From Nitrospirota bacterium (lineage in GTDB: Bacteria; Nitrospirota; Thermodesulfovibrionia; Thermodesulfovibrionales; Dissulfurispiraceae): a DNA stretch of 36,016 nucleotides. A program made the translations under genes and the position numbers. Each line of letters opens with the position of its first letter. Position 1 is the stretch's first letter. This document shows, one piece after another, positions 8,542 to 15,694 of the stretch. Under the pieces are notes generated by a model. That model saw only the letters and a program-made list of their open reading frames with translations. It was not told the DNA's origin and did not search any database. Location of the stretch: NCBI GenBank assembly GCA_021792185.1, contig JAJYVD010000021.1, forward strand, positions 1 through 36,016, in the 5' to 3' direction.

Positions 8542-9486
8542 ATGCGGTATTTAGACCCGAAGATAATATCCGTTCTGGATGAAAAATTGTCCTTGTTGAA
8601 TTCCTATCGTCCGCTTCCGCAGGCATCAGTCCGGAAACTGAGGGAGCAATTCGGGATGGAAATGACATACAATTCAAACGCGATTGAAGGAAACAGTCTC
8701 ACGCTCAAAGAAACGTTCCTCGTTATCAGCGAAGGCCTTACTATAAAGGGCAAACCGCTTAATGACCACCTTGAGGCGAAGAGCCACACAGAAGCGCTGG
8801 AGTATCTCTATGAATTGGTTGACAAAGACAGCCGCAGCACGATTTCCGAGCGGCTGATAAAAGAACTGAACCTTATTGTTATGCGGGACATCGATAAAAA
8901 ATGGGCGGGCAGATACCGAAACAGCAATGTGATTATCGGCGGCGCGGATCATGCTCCGCCGGATGCGCTCGACGTGCCGTCATTGATGCAGGAACTTATA
9001 AATTGGGCGCGACAAAATAGGAAGGCCCTGCATCCCGTTGAATTGGCTGCTATTCTGCACCACAGGCTCGTCAACATCCATCCCTTTTTAGACGGCAATG
9101 GCCGTACCGCACGGCTTGCGATGAATATAATCCTGATGCAGGCTGGATTTCCTCTGGCGGTTATTCTAAAGAACGACAGGAAGAAATATTATAGGATGCT
9201 TGCCGAGGCCGACAAAGGAAGCTATCCGCCTTTTGTAAGGCTTATAGCGCAGGCTGTCCTGCGGTCGCTCAATATCTACCTGAAGGTGCTGACTCCGGCA
9301 AGGAGAGGCAGAGAGCGTTTTATTCCGCTCTCAGATCTCGCGAAAGACTCAAAGTTCACAGGAAAATATCTTAACCTTTTGGCGAGAAGCGGAAAGCTCG
9401 ATGCGTACAAGGAGGGGCGTAACTGGCTGTCGTCAAAAGAAGCGCTTAAAAGATATCTGGATGGAAGAGAAAGAAAAAGGGAATGA
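8542..9486 (+). CDS. Fic family protein (AMP-transferase-like)
   Basis: Fic proteins usually transfer AMP, or another part of a nucleotide, to hydroxyl groups of target proteins. The 314-residue protein has the intact catalytic motif HPFLDGNGR (180-188). It also has the inhibitory-helix motif SNAIEGN (45-51) in the N-terminal part, which marks a class II, self-inhibited Fic protein. The last ~60 residues (IPLSDLAKDSKFTGKYLNLLARSGKLDAYK...) look like a small winged-helix/excisionase-like module that may bind DNA or recognise targets. A Shine-Dalgarno (GGCGGTGA) precedes the ATG. No antitoxin neighbour is needed for class II. It opens the accessory patch between htpG and the tRNA-Ser gene. Confidence 0.92.
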   Translation: MRYLDPKIISVLDEKLSLLNSYRPLPQASVRKLREQFGMEMTYNSNAIEGNSLTLKETFLVISEGLTIKGKPLNDHLEAKSHTEALEYLYELVDKDSRSTISERLIKELNLIVMRDIDKKWAGRYRNSNVIIGGADHAPPDALDVPSLMQELINWARQNRKALHPVELAAILHHRLVNIHPFLDGNGRTARLAMNIILMQAGFPLAVILKNDRKKYYRMLAEADKGSYPPFVRLIAQAVLRSLNIYLKVLTPARRGRERFIPLSDLAKDSKFTGKYLNLLARSGKLDAYKEGRNWLSSKEALKRYLDGRERKRE

Positions 9487-9598
9487 CTATTTCGCTTTTG
9501 AGCCAGTTAGAAAACATCTCCGTATGATTTTCTAATGGGGTTGGATTTTGCCCGCGTGGGCGGTTTATTGGCGGGATAAAGGTATCGTTACTTTTTTC

Positions 9599-10591
9599 TT
9601 AACCCCAATTTTTATCCAATCTCATAATAGTCCTATCCCCATTCCCTCGGTCGATTATTTGAATGTGGTCAATGCCTCCAATAGCAAGTGGCATCTCGCC
9701 TACCTTCATCATATCGAGCAAAGTACGCATAGGAGAATCATTTTCAAGATACTTGGGGACAGGTAGAGATAATGCTACCCACGCACAAGCAACAACCGAT
9801 TCGCCGCAAAGCGAATAATCAGTGCGTGCTTCAGGTGCAGAGTTGTCAGCACATACAATTCCACACGCAGCAATAGTTGCGCCATCGCGTGGCAAGTAAA
9901 CAAAACCGCCACTCATTCCAGGTTCAGCCGGTATGGAAGTTGTAAAACATTGCCATGGATACTGACGAAACCCTTGCGGATATATGGCAGTTACAGTGCC
10001 GATACGAATGCTAACACGACGATGTATTACAAACTGCTGTCCAACTCCAGTAACATCTGTTGGGGGCAAGCGATCATAAATTTTCATTCCACCTTGAGAT
10101 ACCATAACAACAACGTCTCCAACAGAAGGTCTGGTTGTATCTAATGGAATCGAAACTGGTTTGAAATGAGTTGCATATGATTCTTGAGGGGCAAGAAGAC
10201 AGCATGCTATATCTTCCGAGCCGTGATAAGACAAATGCCTTACGAATAACATATCAGCAATCTCAGAACCCATCCAAATTGCTCTTACTTTTTCTTCATG
10301 CAGTAAAGGTTTTTTAGAGCTATCAGGTATAAAAAATGCTGAAGGTGCATGCCGAGGTATGGGGCGCTGAATATTTAGCACCCCTTCAGTAAGGACATGT
10401 TTTGCAGTGATGACTAAGGCATGGCCAGTACCTGCACCTATAAAAAAACCGGTACCTGCAAGTTCTGGCATTCGTCCATAATCAAATGCCAAAAAACCGA
10501 CCAAACAAGGACGAAGCTCGTCTACAAATTTAGGATTGGCACTTGAAATATCAACCCAGTAACGGTTTTCAGGATCATTAGGAATCGGCAT
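9599..10591 (-). CDS. trypsin-like serine peptidase domain protein
   Basis: The 330-residue protein has a chymotrypsin/trypsin fold pattern: GTGFFIG followed by VITAKHVL (catalytic His65), an Asp in SEIADMLFVRHL (Asp113), and EPGMSGGFVYLP (nucleophile Ser227, GxSGG). No signal peptide or membrane segment is visible, so it is probably cytoplasmic, like other lone trypsin-like domains in accessory regions. The ATG lacks a clear Shine-Dalgarno. The wording of the gene is more A/T-ending than its neighbours, consistent with later acquisition, though I did not compute this. Substrate and partner are unknown. The gene is convergent with the Fic gene across a 112-bp gap holding only short inverted repeats. 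Confidence 0.75.
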   Translation of the reverse strand: MPIPNDPENRYWVDISSANPKFVDELRPCLVGFLAFDYGRMPELAGTGFFIGAGTGHALVITAKHVLTEGVLNIQRPIPRHAPSAFFIPDSSKKPLLHEEKVRAIWMGSEIADMLFVRHLSYHGSEDIACCLLAPQESYATHFKPVSIPLDTTRPSVGDVVVMVSQGGMKIYDRLPPTDVTGVGQQFVIHRRVSIRIGTVTAIYPQGFRQYPWQCFTTSIPAEPGMSGGFVYLPRDGATIAACGIVCADNSAPEARTDYSLCGESVVACAWVALSLPVPKYLENDSPMRTLLDMMKVGEMPLAIGGIDHIQIIDRGNGDRTIMRLDKNWG

Positions 10592-10734
10592 AGATCTAAA
10601 TGGTGTCAGCCTATAATCTGCTCAAGGTGCGGATTCGTACACATCCTTTCCCCTTCTATCATGACGTAATTTCAAGCTATCCATCATCTAAGCTGGAACA
10701 AATTCCTTAATTTGCCCCTCCTGATGCGGGAACG

Positions 10735-10791
10735 CCCCCGTCCCCCAAAAACTGCTTAATGATAATACGTTATGCCCGTTAAAGACAAGGG
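10735..10791. repeat. 57-bp direct repeat, copy 1 (downstream of TA pair)
   Basis: Matches 11436-11492 at 56 of 57 positions in the same orientation (C-rich start, CCCCCAAAAACTGCTTAATG..., ending GACAAGGG). It begins 20 bp beyond the stop of the DUF433 gene. An inner imperfect inverted repeat, GCTTAAT / GTTATGC with an 8-bp spacer, lies in the middle. The outer TTTGGGGGA arm found after copy 2 is missing here. The remaining 10592-10734 stretch shows no gene. Confidence 0.9.
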
Positions 10792-10811
10792 GTTAAGAGA
10801 TGACTTTTTGA

Positions 10812-11045
10812 TTATGCCGCAAAGACTTCTTCGGTGGAAACAACCTTAGATGCATAAAGAACTGCTGCTCTGATATCATCCTTGGTCAAGAAAGGATAAT
10901 CTTTGAAAATGTCCTCATAGGTTGCACCGTAAGCAAGTTTTTCGAGTACAAGTTCCACGGTAAGCCTTGTTCCTTTAATCACCGGCTTTCCGAGCATGAC
11001 CTTCGGATCTATTACTATCCTTTTAAGAAGATTTTCCTCTTTCAT
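10812..11045 (-). CDS. DUF433 (VapB-like) antitoxin
   Basis: A 77-residue protein of the DUF433 family, which typically pairs with a DUF5615 PIN-like toxin. The central stretch VIDPKVMLGKPVIKGTRLTV followed by LVLEKLAYGATYEDIFKDYPFLTKDDIRAALY-like helices is diagnostic. It is predicted to neutralise the partner and bind DNA through its helix-turn-helix. Its ATG overlaps the stop of the toxin reading frame (ATGA) and has GGAGG 8 nt upstream. The toxin comes first here, which is the less common order as I recall it. With its partner apparently broken, it may be a relic or act on another toxin. Confidence 0.88.
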   Translation of the reverse strand: MKEENLLKRIVIDPKVMLGKPVIKGTRLTVELVLEKLAYGATYEDIFKDYPFLTKDDIRAAVLYASKVVSTEEVFAA

Positions 11046-11419
11046 TTCTTCGCCTCCAGAGGTATAAACCTGAATTTTTCCTTTGTTACAACCACAAAAT
11101 GACCGGAGAGTTTTCCAGAATACTCTTCCATCACCCTTTTTATCAGCTTTACTTTCAAGCCTGTTTCCTGCCCCCTAACTCTCAGAAGTATTATACCGTG
11201 AGACAGTTTCTTTTGTAAAAATACCAGCTCGCCAAAGTCTTTGTCATTAGTCAGCAATATTCTTTTTTCAGTCTTTGCAAGTTTTATCAGGGCTTCATCA
11301 TCCATTTTCGGGCTAAAATCAGAAACCCACTTTATATCCCATTCATTATTTTAAAAAAAATCAATAATCGGCTTTTCTATATTTACATCTGCCAGGAATT
11401 TTAATTTTTTAGAAGGCAT
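11042..11419 (-). pseudogene. DUF5615 PIN-like toxin gene interrupted by an in-frame stop
   Basis: From ATG at 11419 the frame reads MPSKKLKFLADVNIEKPIIDFF, then a TAA, then continues in the same frame as NNEWDIKWVSDFSPKMDDEAL... to TGA at 11042. The whole matches a DUF5615 protein: LADVN with the first acidic residue at the start and ILLTNDKDFGELVF in the middle. The stop lies in a T8A4 run (about 11352-11363), and one T-to-A change would restore Lys. The longest remaining open piece (ATG at 11305, 87 residues) lacks the first catalytic Asp, so an active toxin from it is unlikely. A G-rich Shine-Dalgarno-like stretch before 11419 lies at the edge of repeat copy 2. Sequencing error in the homopolymer is possible. 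Confidence 0.75.
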
Positions 11420-11435
11420 TTTAATAATCTTCTCC

Positions 11436-11501
11436 CCCCCGTCCCCCAAAAACTGCTTAATGATAATACGTTATGCCTGTTAAAGACAAGGGTTTGGGGG
11501 A
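11436..11501. repeat. 57-bp direct repeat, copy 2, with terminal inverted arms
   Basis: 11436-11492 repeats 10735-10791. Here the unit is also bounded by a perfect 9-bp inverted repeat, TCCCCCAAA (11442-11450) and TTTGGGGGA (11493-11501), making a 60-bp palindrome-like element with a second imperfect dyad inside. A short hairpin TCTCC-CTCT-GGAGA (11506-11519) follows. It lies 16 bp upstream of the toxin start. This looks REP/MITE-like. Confidence 0.88.
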
Positions 11502-11534
11502 TACGTCTCCCTCTGGAGATAATATACGGAAGAA

Positions 11535-11560
11535 CTAAATGCAAGTAGATTTGCATTTAG
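11535..11560. promoter_or_regulatory. perfect 10-bp dyad upstream of the AAA_14 ATPase gene
   Basis: CTAAATGCAA (11535-11544), 6-bp spacer, TTGCATTTAG (11551-11560). The right arm ends 9 bp before the ATPase ATG at 11570, in the place where a Shine-Dalgarno would be expected and is absent. It could be an operator or, in the mRNA, a hairpin limiting translation. Confidence 0.65.
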
Positions 11561-11569
11561 TAGCACTAT

Positions 11570-12748
11570 ATGCTAATATGGTTGCATATGGTACATAGGC
11601 ACTTTTGGATAGACAGGGTAAAAAAGGGACTGAAAGAGCGGTCGGTGCTCTGGCTCTCCGGCGTCCGCCGCGCCGGTAAGACAATGCTCTGCAAGAGCCT
11701 TCCTAAAATAGAATATTTTGATTGCGAGTTGCCGAGGGTTCGGCGCATGATGGATGATCCGCAATTCTTTCTGGACGATTTTAAAGGGCGTACGATAGTA
11801 CTGGATGAAATCCATCGCCTCGATAATCCCTCTGAAATCCTTAAAATCGCCGCAGACCATTATCCCGATACCAAGGTATTGGCAACAGGGTCTTCAACGC
11901 TCGGCGCTTCGGCAAAGTTTAAGGATACGCTGTCCGGCAGGAAATATGAGCTATGGCTGACGCCTATGATCTCGGCAGACCTCGCCGATTTCGGCAATAC
12001 GAATCTCACCCATTATTTTTTACACGGAGGGCTGCCTCCGTTTTTCCTTGCGGAGAGAGTTCCGGAGCGCGACTTTCAGGAATGGATGGACGCGTATTGG
12101 GCAAAAGACATTCAGGAGATGTTCCGGCTCGAACGGCGGCACTCATTTCTGAAATTTGCAGAGCTTCTTATGGTCCAAAGCGGTGGAATCTTTGAGGCAA
12201 CAGCCTTTGCCAGACCATGCGAAGTCAGCCGCGCGACAATTGCGAATTATCTGGCCGTGCTTGAAGCGACCTTTGTCGTCCATGTAATACGTCCTTTCAG
12301 CTCACATCGCCCCATAGAGATTATCTCAGCCCCCAAGGTATATGCCTTTGATGTGGGTTTTATGTGTTATTACCGCGGCTGGCATGAATTACGCAATGAC
12401 GACTTCGGAACCTTATGGGAGCATTTTGTCTTAAACGAAATACACGCACAGACGCAATCCCACAGGATTTTCTATTGGAGAGACAAGCGCGGTCATGAAG
12501 TAGATTTTGTGCTGGCAAGGCGCAAATCGGAGCCGACAGCAATCGAATGCAAGTGGTCGGCATCCGATTTTGATGCGACGAATCTCAAGGCATTCAGAAG
12601 GCAGTATCCTAAAGGAAATAATTTCGTAGTCGCCTCAGATGTGCAAAGAGCATTTTCCCGGCAGTATGATAACGTGCAAGTAAGATTTGTAGGCTTAAGA
12701 GACCTGGTCAAAGAGATGCATGATTCATCTGTCATCATTAAATCATAA
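11570..12748 (+). CDS. AAA_14/DUF4143 ATPase
   Basis: A 392-residue member of the widespread AAA_14 + DUF4143 ATPase family of unclear function. The Walker A region is SGVRRAGKT (30-38), Walker B is RTIVLDEIHR (Asp79, Glu80), and ATGSST follows as sensor. The DUF4143 part begins near residue 170. The C-terminal region has HEVDFVL...AIECKWS, the D...ExK pattern of a PD-(D/E)xK nuclease-like fold usual in this family. Two ATGs (11570 and 11588) are possible and neither has a Shine-Dalgarno. These genes are typically scattered lone accessory genes, and this one ends the accessory patch just before the tRNA gene. The 108-bp gap downstream is AT-rich and presumably holds the tRNA promoter. Confidence 0.9.
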   Translation: MLIWLHMVHRHFWIDRVKKGLKERSVLWLSGVRRAGKTMLCKSLPKIEYFDCELPRVRRMMDDPQFFLDDFKGRTIVLDEIHRLDNPSEILKIAADHYPDTKVLATGSSTLGASAKFKDTLSGRKYELWLTPMISADLADFGNTNLTHYFLHGGLPPFFLAERVPERDFQEWMDAYWAKDIQEMFRLERRHSFLKFAELLMVQSGGIFEATAFARPCEVSRATIANYLAVLEATFVVHVIRPFSSHRPIEIISAPKVYAFDVGFMCYYRGWHELRNDDFGTLWEHFVLNEIHAQTQSHRIFYWRDKRGHEVDFVLARRKSEPTAIECKWSASDFDATNLKAFRRQYPKGNNFVVASDVQRAFSRQYDNVQVRFVGLRDLVKEMHDSSVIIKS

Positions 12749-12856
12749 ACAGATTATTTCCCCGAGTGAAGAAGCTGAAAGCAAGATTATATTTCCCGTG
12801 ATAGTCGGTTGATTTTAATTACAACTTTACATTAACCTAAATAGTTATATTTTTTT

Positions 12857-12946
12857 GGAGAGGTGGCCGAGCGGCTTAAGGTGCACGACTGGAAATCGTG
12901 TGTGGGGTTAAACTCACCGAGGGTTCAAATCCCTCCCTCTCCGCCA
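12857..12946 (+). tRNA. tRNA-Ser (anticodon GGA)
   Basis: Acceptor GGAGAGG pairs with CCTCTCC (12936-12942); anticodon stem CACGA/TCGTG encloses CTGGAAA, anticodon GGA. A long variable arm (GTGGGGTTAAACTCACC region) marks a serine tRNA, the T arm is AGGGTTCAAATCCCT, and CCA is encoded. It reads UCC/UCU codons. Confidence 0.98.
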
Positions 12947-12958
12947 TTTTAAACAACA

Positions 12959-12985
12959 TTGAACGATTTGAACTGTTTGAACGGT
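12959..12985 (+). repeat. three 9-bp tandem units before ffs
   Basis: TTGAAC recurs at 12959, 12968 and 12977, each followed by three variable bases. The array fills most of the 43-bp gap between tRNA-Ser and the SRP RNA gene. It could supply a -35-like element for ffs or be slippage-born filler. Confidence 0.5.
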
Positions 12986-12989
12986 TTTT

Positions 12990-13119
12990 TCTACAGCCGG
13001 GGGCCGGCCCTGCGCAGCAGGCAGGTGTGAATCCCGCCAGGTCCGGAAGGAAGCAACGGTAAGCATTTTGTCTGGGTGCCGCAGCAAGCCGGTTCCGTAA
13101 GCCGGTCCCCGGGTGTAGA
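12990..13119 (+). ncRNA. ffs: signal recognition particle 4.5S RNA
   Basis: The conserved SRP core is clear: GTGAATCCCGCCAGGTCCGG, GAAGGAAGCAACGGTAAGC and the returning strand GTCTGGGTGCCGCAG. The ends pair: TCTACA...CCGGGGGCCGG at the 5' side with CCGGTCCCCGGGTGTAGA at the 3' side. The size (about 130 nt with flanks) fits the short bacterial form. It lies directly upstream of dnaX, an arrangement also found in Bacillus (scr-dnaX). No terminator is seen before dnaX, so it may be processed from a longer transcript. Exact ends are estimates from the pairing. Confidence 0.95.
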
Positions 13120-13140
13120 AAAAATAATTTTAGGAGCAAA

Positions 13141-14775
13141 ATGTCATACCTTGTTTTAGCGCGGAAATGGAGACCCCAGACCTTCGAGGATTTGATAGGG
13201 CAGGAGCCTATCGCGCGCATCCTCAAAAACGCCGTTACCCAAAATAAAGTAGCGCATGCCTATATCTTCTCGGGCCCGAGGGGCGTGGGAAAAACAACGA
13301 CGGCAAGGATACTCGCAAAGGCATTGAACTGCTTAAGCGGCCCTACCCCTCAGCCCTGCGGCAAATGCCAGATATGCATGGCAATCGCAGACGGCTCATC
13401 CATAGACGTATCCGAGATCGACGGCGCTTCCAATACCGGCGTCGATAACATCAGGGACCTTCGGGAAAGGGTGAGATACGCGCCCTCCGGAGGGAAATAC
13501 AAGGTTTATATAATCGACGAAGCGCATATGCTCTCGACATCCGCCTTCAATGCCCTTTTAAAGACCCTCGAAGAGCCCCCTCCCCATGTAATATTCGTGC
13601 TTGCGACTACCGACCCTAAGAAAATACCGTCCACTGTGCTCTCCAGATGCCAGCATCTGCCGTTCAGAAGGATATCGGGACAAAAGATCAAGGAACGCTT
13701 GAAATTCATTTCGACCGAGGATGGGATAAAGGCAACGGATTCAGCCCTCGAGATGATAGCCCGCGCCGCGGACGGAAGCATGAGGGACTCTTTGACCATC
13801 CTCGATCAGATAGCGTCGTTCTCGGAGGACATAACGGAATCGGAGATTAACGACCTCCTCGGCATTACCGATATCGAAACCCTCGCGCGCCTTACGACTG
13901 CGGTAATAGAAGGGGACAGAAAGGCCATAATAAACATAATCGCGGACCTCGCGAATTCGGGAACAGACATTAAGGTATTTACCAAAGACCTCTTGCTGTT
14001 CATCAGAAACCTGCTGATAGCGAAGATAGCCGGAGAGACAGAAGGGATCATAGACCTGAGCGAACAGGAGTCAAGCGCGATAAATACGCTCAAGGATAAA
14101 ACGGCCGAAGAACATATGGCGCTTCTGCTCTCGGAATTGATAAAGGCGGAGCCTGGAATCAGAAGCGCGTTTTATCCGAGGATCTCTCTTGAGATGGCGC
14201 TTATTAAATTAAGCATGCTGAGCCATCTTACGTCGATAAACGAGGCGTTGAAAATAGTCGGCGGTCATCAGCCTGCAGCCGGCAACCCTGAAAGCAAAAC
14301 CCATGGATCAAAAGCAAAAAAACAGGAATCCGGTTCCGATAAAAACGAAGAGCGGAAAACCGCAGGCATAGAGAAAACGCCGGTTCACCGGGTCGCCGAT
14401 TCGCCGCTGACAGACATATGGAATTCCGCCTTTAAGAAAATAGACGAGACCAATCATCCCCTCGCGTCCAAGCTTGAAGAAGGAGTTGTCTCTTTCGGCG
14501 ATGCCGGGATCAAGATTGTTTTCAACGGCGGGCTTTCCGTGCATGCAGAATCGGTAAAGGAAAACCTTCCGCTTATAAAAAAATTAATTCATGATTTATC
14601 CGGCAGGAATATAGCCGTACAGATAGAGACAGTCAAGCAAAAGTCGGCGAGCAAAAAGGATTTAAAAGAGGACGCGCTGAACAATCCAATAGTCAAAGAA
14701 GCGCTTGAATTATTCGAGGGAAGGATTGTAGATGTAATACCTATAAATAACAAATCAGGAGGAGATAATGTCTAA
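13141..14775 (+). CDS. dnaX: DNA polymerase III subunits gamma and tau
   Basis: Clamp-loader ATPase of the replisome. The 544-residue protein starts MSYLVLARKWRPQTFEDLIGQ, has Walker A GPRGVGKT (45-52), the zinc cysteines 64, 73, 76 and 79, Walker B IIDEAH, and SRC motif LSRCQHLPF, followed by domain III. A charged, low-complexity linker starts near residue 380, and a tau-like C-terminal region ends the protein. AGGAG precedes the ATG. A -1 frameshift signal lies in the linker (separate entry), predicting a gamma form of about 400 residues beside tau. The gene overlaps ybaB by 8 bp; recR follows: the ancestral dnaX-ybaB-recR operon. Confidence 0.97.
   Translation: MSYLVLARKWRPQTFEDLIGQEPIARILKNAVTQNKVAHAYIFSGPRGVGKTTTARILAKALNCLSGPTPQPCGKCQICMAIADGSSIDVSEIDGASNTGVDNIRDLRERVRYAPSGGKYKVYIIDEAHMLSTSAFNALLKTLEEPPPHVIFVLATTDPKKIPSTVLSRCQHLPFRRISGQKIKERLKFISTEDGIKATDSALEMIARAADGSMRDSLTILDQIASFSEDITESEINDLLGITDIETLARLTTAVIEGDRKAIINIIADLANSGTDIKVFTKDLLLFIRNLLIAKIAGETEGIIDLSEQESSAINTLKDKTAEEHMALLLSELIKAEPGIRSAFYPRISLEMALIKLSMLSHLTSINEALKIVGGHQPAAGNPESKTHGSKAKKQESGSDKNEERKTAGIEKTPVHRVADSPLTDIWNSAFKKIDETNHPLASKLEEGVVSFGDAGIKIVFNGGLSVHAESVKENLPLIKKLIHDLSGRNIAVQIETVKQKSASKKDLKEDALNNPIVKEALELFEGRIVDVIPINNKSGGDNV
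14316..14362 (+). promoter_or_regulatory. predicted -1 ribosomal frameshift signal in dnaX
   Basis: A7 (14316-14322) is read as GCA AAA AAA CAG, the canonical A_AAA_AAA slip phase. After 8 nt, 14331-14338 pairs with 14353-14362 (8 bp, 2-nt bulge, 14-nt loop). In the -1 frame a TAA occurs at 14340-14342, after six codons. The layout parallels the known E. coli dnaX signal that produces gamma. RNA polymerase slippage on A7 could give the same product. Confidence 0.65.
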
Positions 14776-15106
14776 GAAAATGCTTGGTGATATTATGCGT
14801 CAGGCGCAGAAGATGCAGGAAGAGATGCAGAAGATGCAGGAGGAGGCGCGGACAAAGACCGTTGAGGCGAGCGCCGGAGGCGGCATGGTAACCGTGGTAG
14901 CGAACGGCGGGGGAGAAATAATATCCATTAAAATAGAAAAGGATGTCGTGAATCCGGATGATGTGGATATGCTTCAGGATCTGATACTCGCAGCCGCGAA
15001 CGAGGCGCTGAGAAGGGCTCAGCAGATGGTAAACGAAGATATGTCAAAGCTGACGATGGGTATGCAGATCCCCGGACTCGGCGGACTGGGCAACATGTTC
15101 AAATGA
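14768..15106 (+). CDS. ybaB: YbaB/EbfC family nucleoid-associated protein
   Basis: Small dimeric DNA-binding protein of 112 residues. An N-terminal Met/Gln/Glu-rich helix (MRQAQKMQEEMQKMQEEARTKT) is followed by the family core VEASAGGGMVTVVANGGGEIISIKIEKDVVNPDDVDMLQDLI. AGGAGG precedes the ATG, which overlaps the dnaX end. It sits between dnaX and recR, as in most bacteria, and is probably co-translated with both; its precise role is unsettled but linked to recombination and chromosome organisation. Confidence 0.96.
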   Translation: MSKKMLGDIMRQAQKMQEEMQKMQEEARTKTVEASAGGGMVTVVANGGGEIISIKIEKDVVNPDDVDMLQDLILAAANEALRRAQQMVNEDMSKLTMGMQIPGLGGLGNMFK

Positions 15107-15693
15107 CACAGGGGATCATAGAAAATCTTATCACAGCGCTCACTAAACTGCCGGGCATCGGGAGAAAGAGCGCGCAGAGGCTCGCGTTCTTTATATTGAC
15201 TATGACGCCTGACGACGCGAAGGGCATCGCATTCGCTATTATCGACATAAAGGACAAGGCGCGATTCTGTTCCGTATGTTTCAACATCACGGATACCGAC
15301 CCCTGCAATATCTGCAGCGACACATCGAGGGACAAAGAGAGGATATGCGTCGTTGAAGAACCGAGCAATATCATTGCCATAGAGAGGACGGGATTCAAAG
15401 GAACATATCATGTCCTGCTCGGAGCGCTCTCACCTCTCGATGGAATCACGCCCGATAAGCTGAAAATAATAGAACTGGCAAAGCGCATTCAGTCCGACAG
15501 CGTTCAGGAGGTCATCTTAGCCACCAACCCGAACACAAGGGGAGAGATGACCGCCCAATACATTACCGAAATTATCAAACCGTTCAATATAAAAATAACG
15601 CGGATCGCCTACGGCCTGCCTATCGGAAGCGATATAGAGTTCGCAGATGAAGTGACTCTCGCAAAGGCCCTCGAAGGCCGGAGGGAGATGTAG
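15103..15693 (+). CDS. recR: recombination protein RecR
   Basis: Works with RecF/RecO to load RecA on gapped DNA. The 196-residue protein shows the helix-hairpin-helix LTKLPGIGRKSAQRLAFF, the four-cysteine zinc finger (Cys56, Cys59, Cys68, Cys71) and a Toprim domain starting ICVVEEPSN with LLGALSPLDGI. The ATG overlaps the ybaB stop (ATGA) with no separate Shine-Dalgarno, so translation is probably coupled. The gene ends 1 bp from the convergent phosphohexomutase gene, leaving no room for a terminator between them. Confidence 0.98.
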   Translation: MTQGIIENLITALTKLPGIGRKSAQRLAFFILTMTPDDAKGIAFAIIDIKDKARFCSVCFNITDTDPCNICSDTSRDKERICVVEEPSNIIAIERTGFKGTYHVLLGALSPLDGITPDKLKIIELAKRIQSDSVQEVILATNPNTRGEMTAQYITEIIKPFNIKITRIAYGLPIGSDIEFADEVTLAKALEGRREM

Positions 15694-15694
15694 C

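Noticed and set aside
10735-10791. Reading the 57-bp repeats as integron attC sites
   Set aside because: The sequence lacks the RYYYAAC and GTTRRRY boxes in the right places, and no integrase gene is in the window. The cassette idea is kept only as a hypothesis.
10735-11492. CRISPR array
   Set aside because: Only two repeat copies, separated by about 640 bp containing genes; no regular spacers.
12876-13226. 116-codon minus-strand frame over the RNA genes
   Set aside because: It covers tRNA-Ser, ffs and the dnaX start. Its end (MAEREGFEPSVSLTPHTISSRAP) is the familiar spurious translation of a tRNA-Ser gene.
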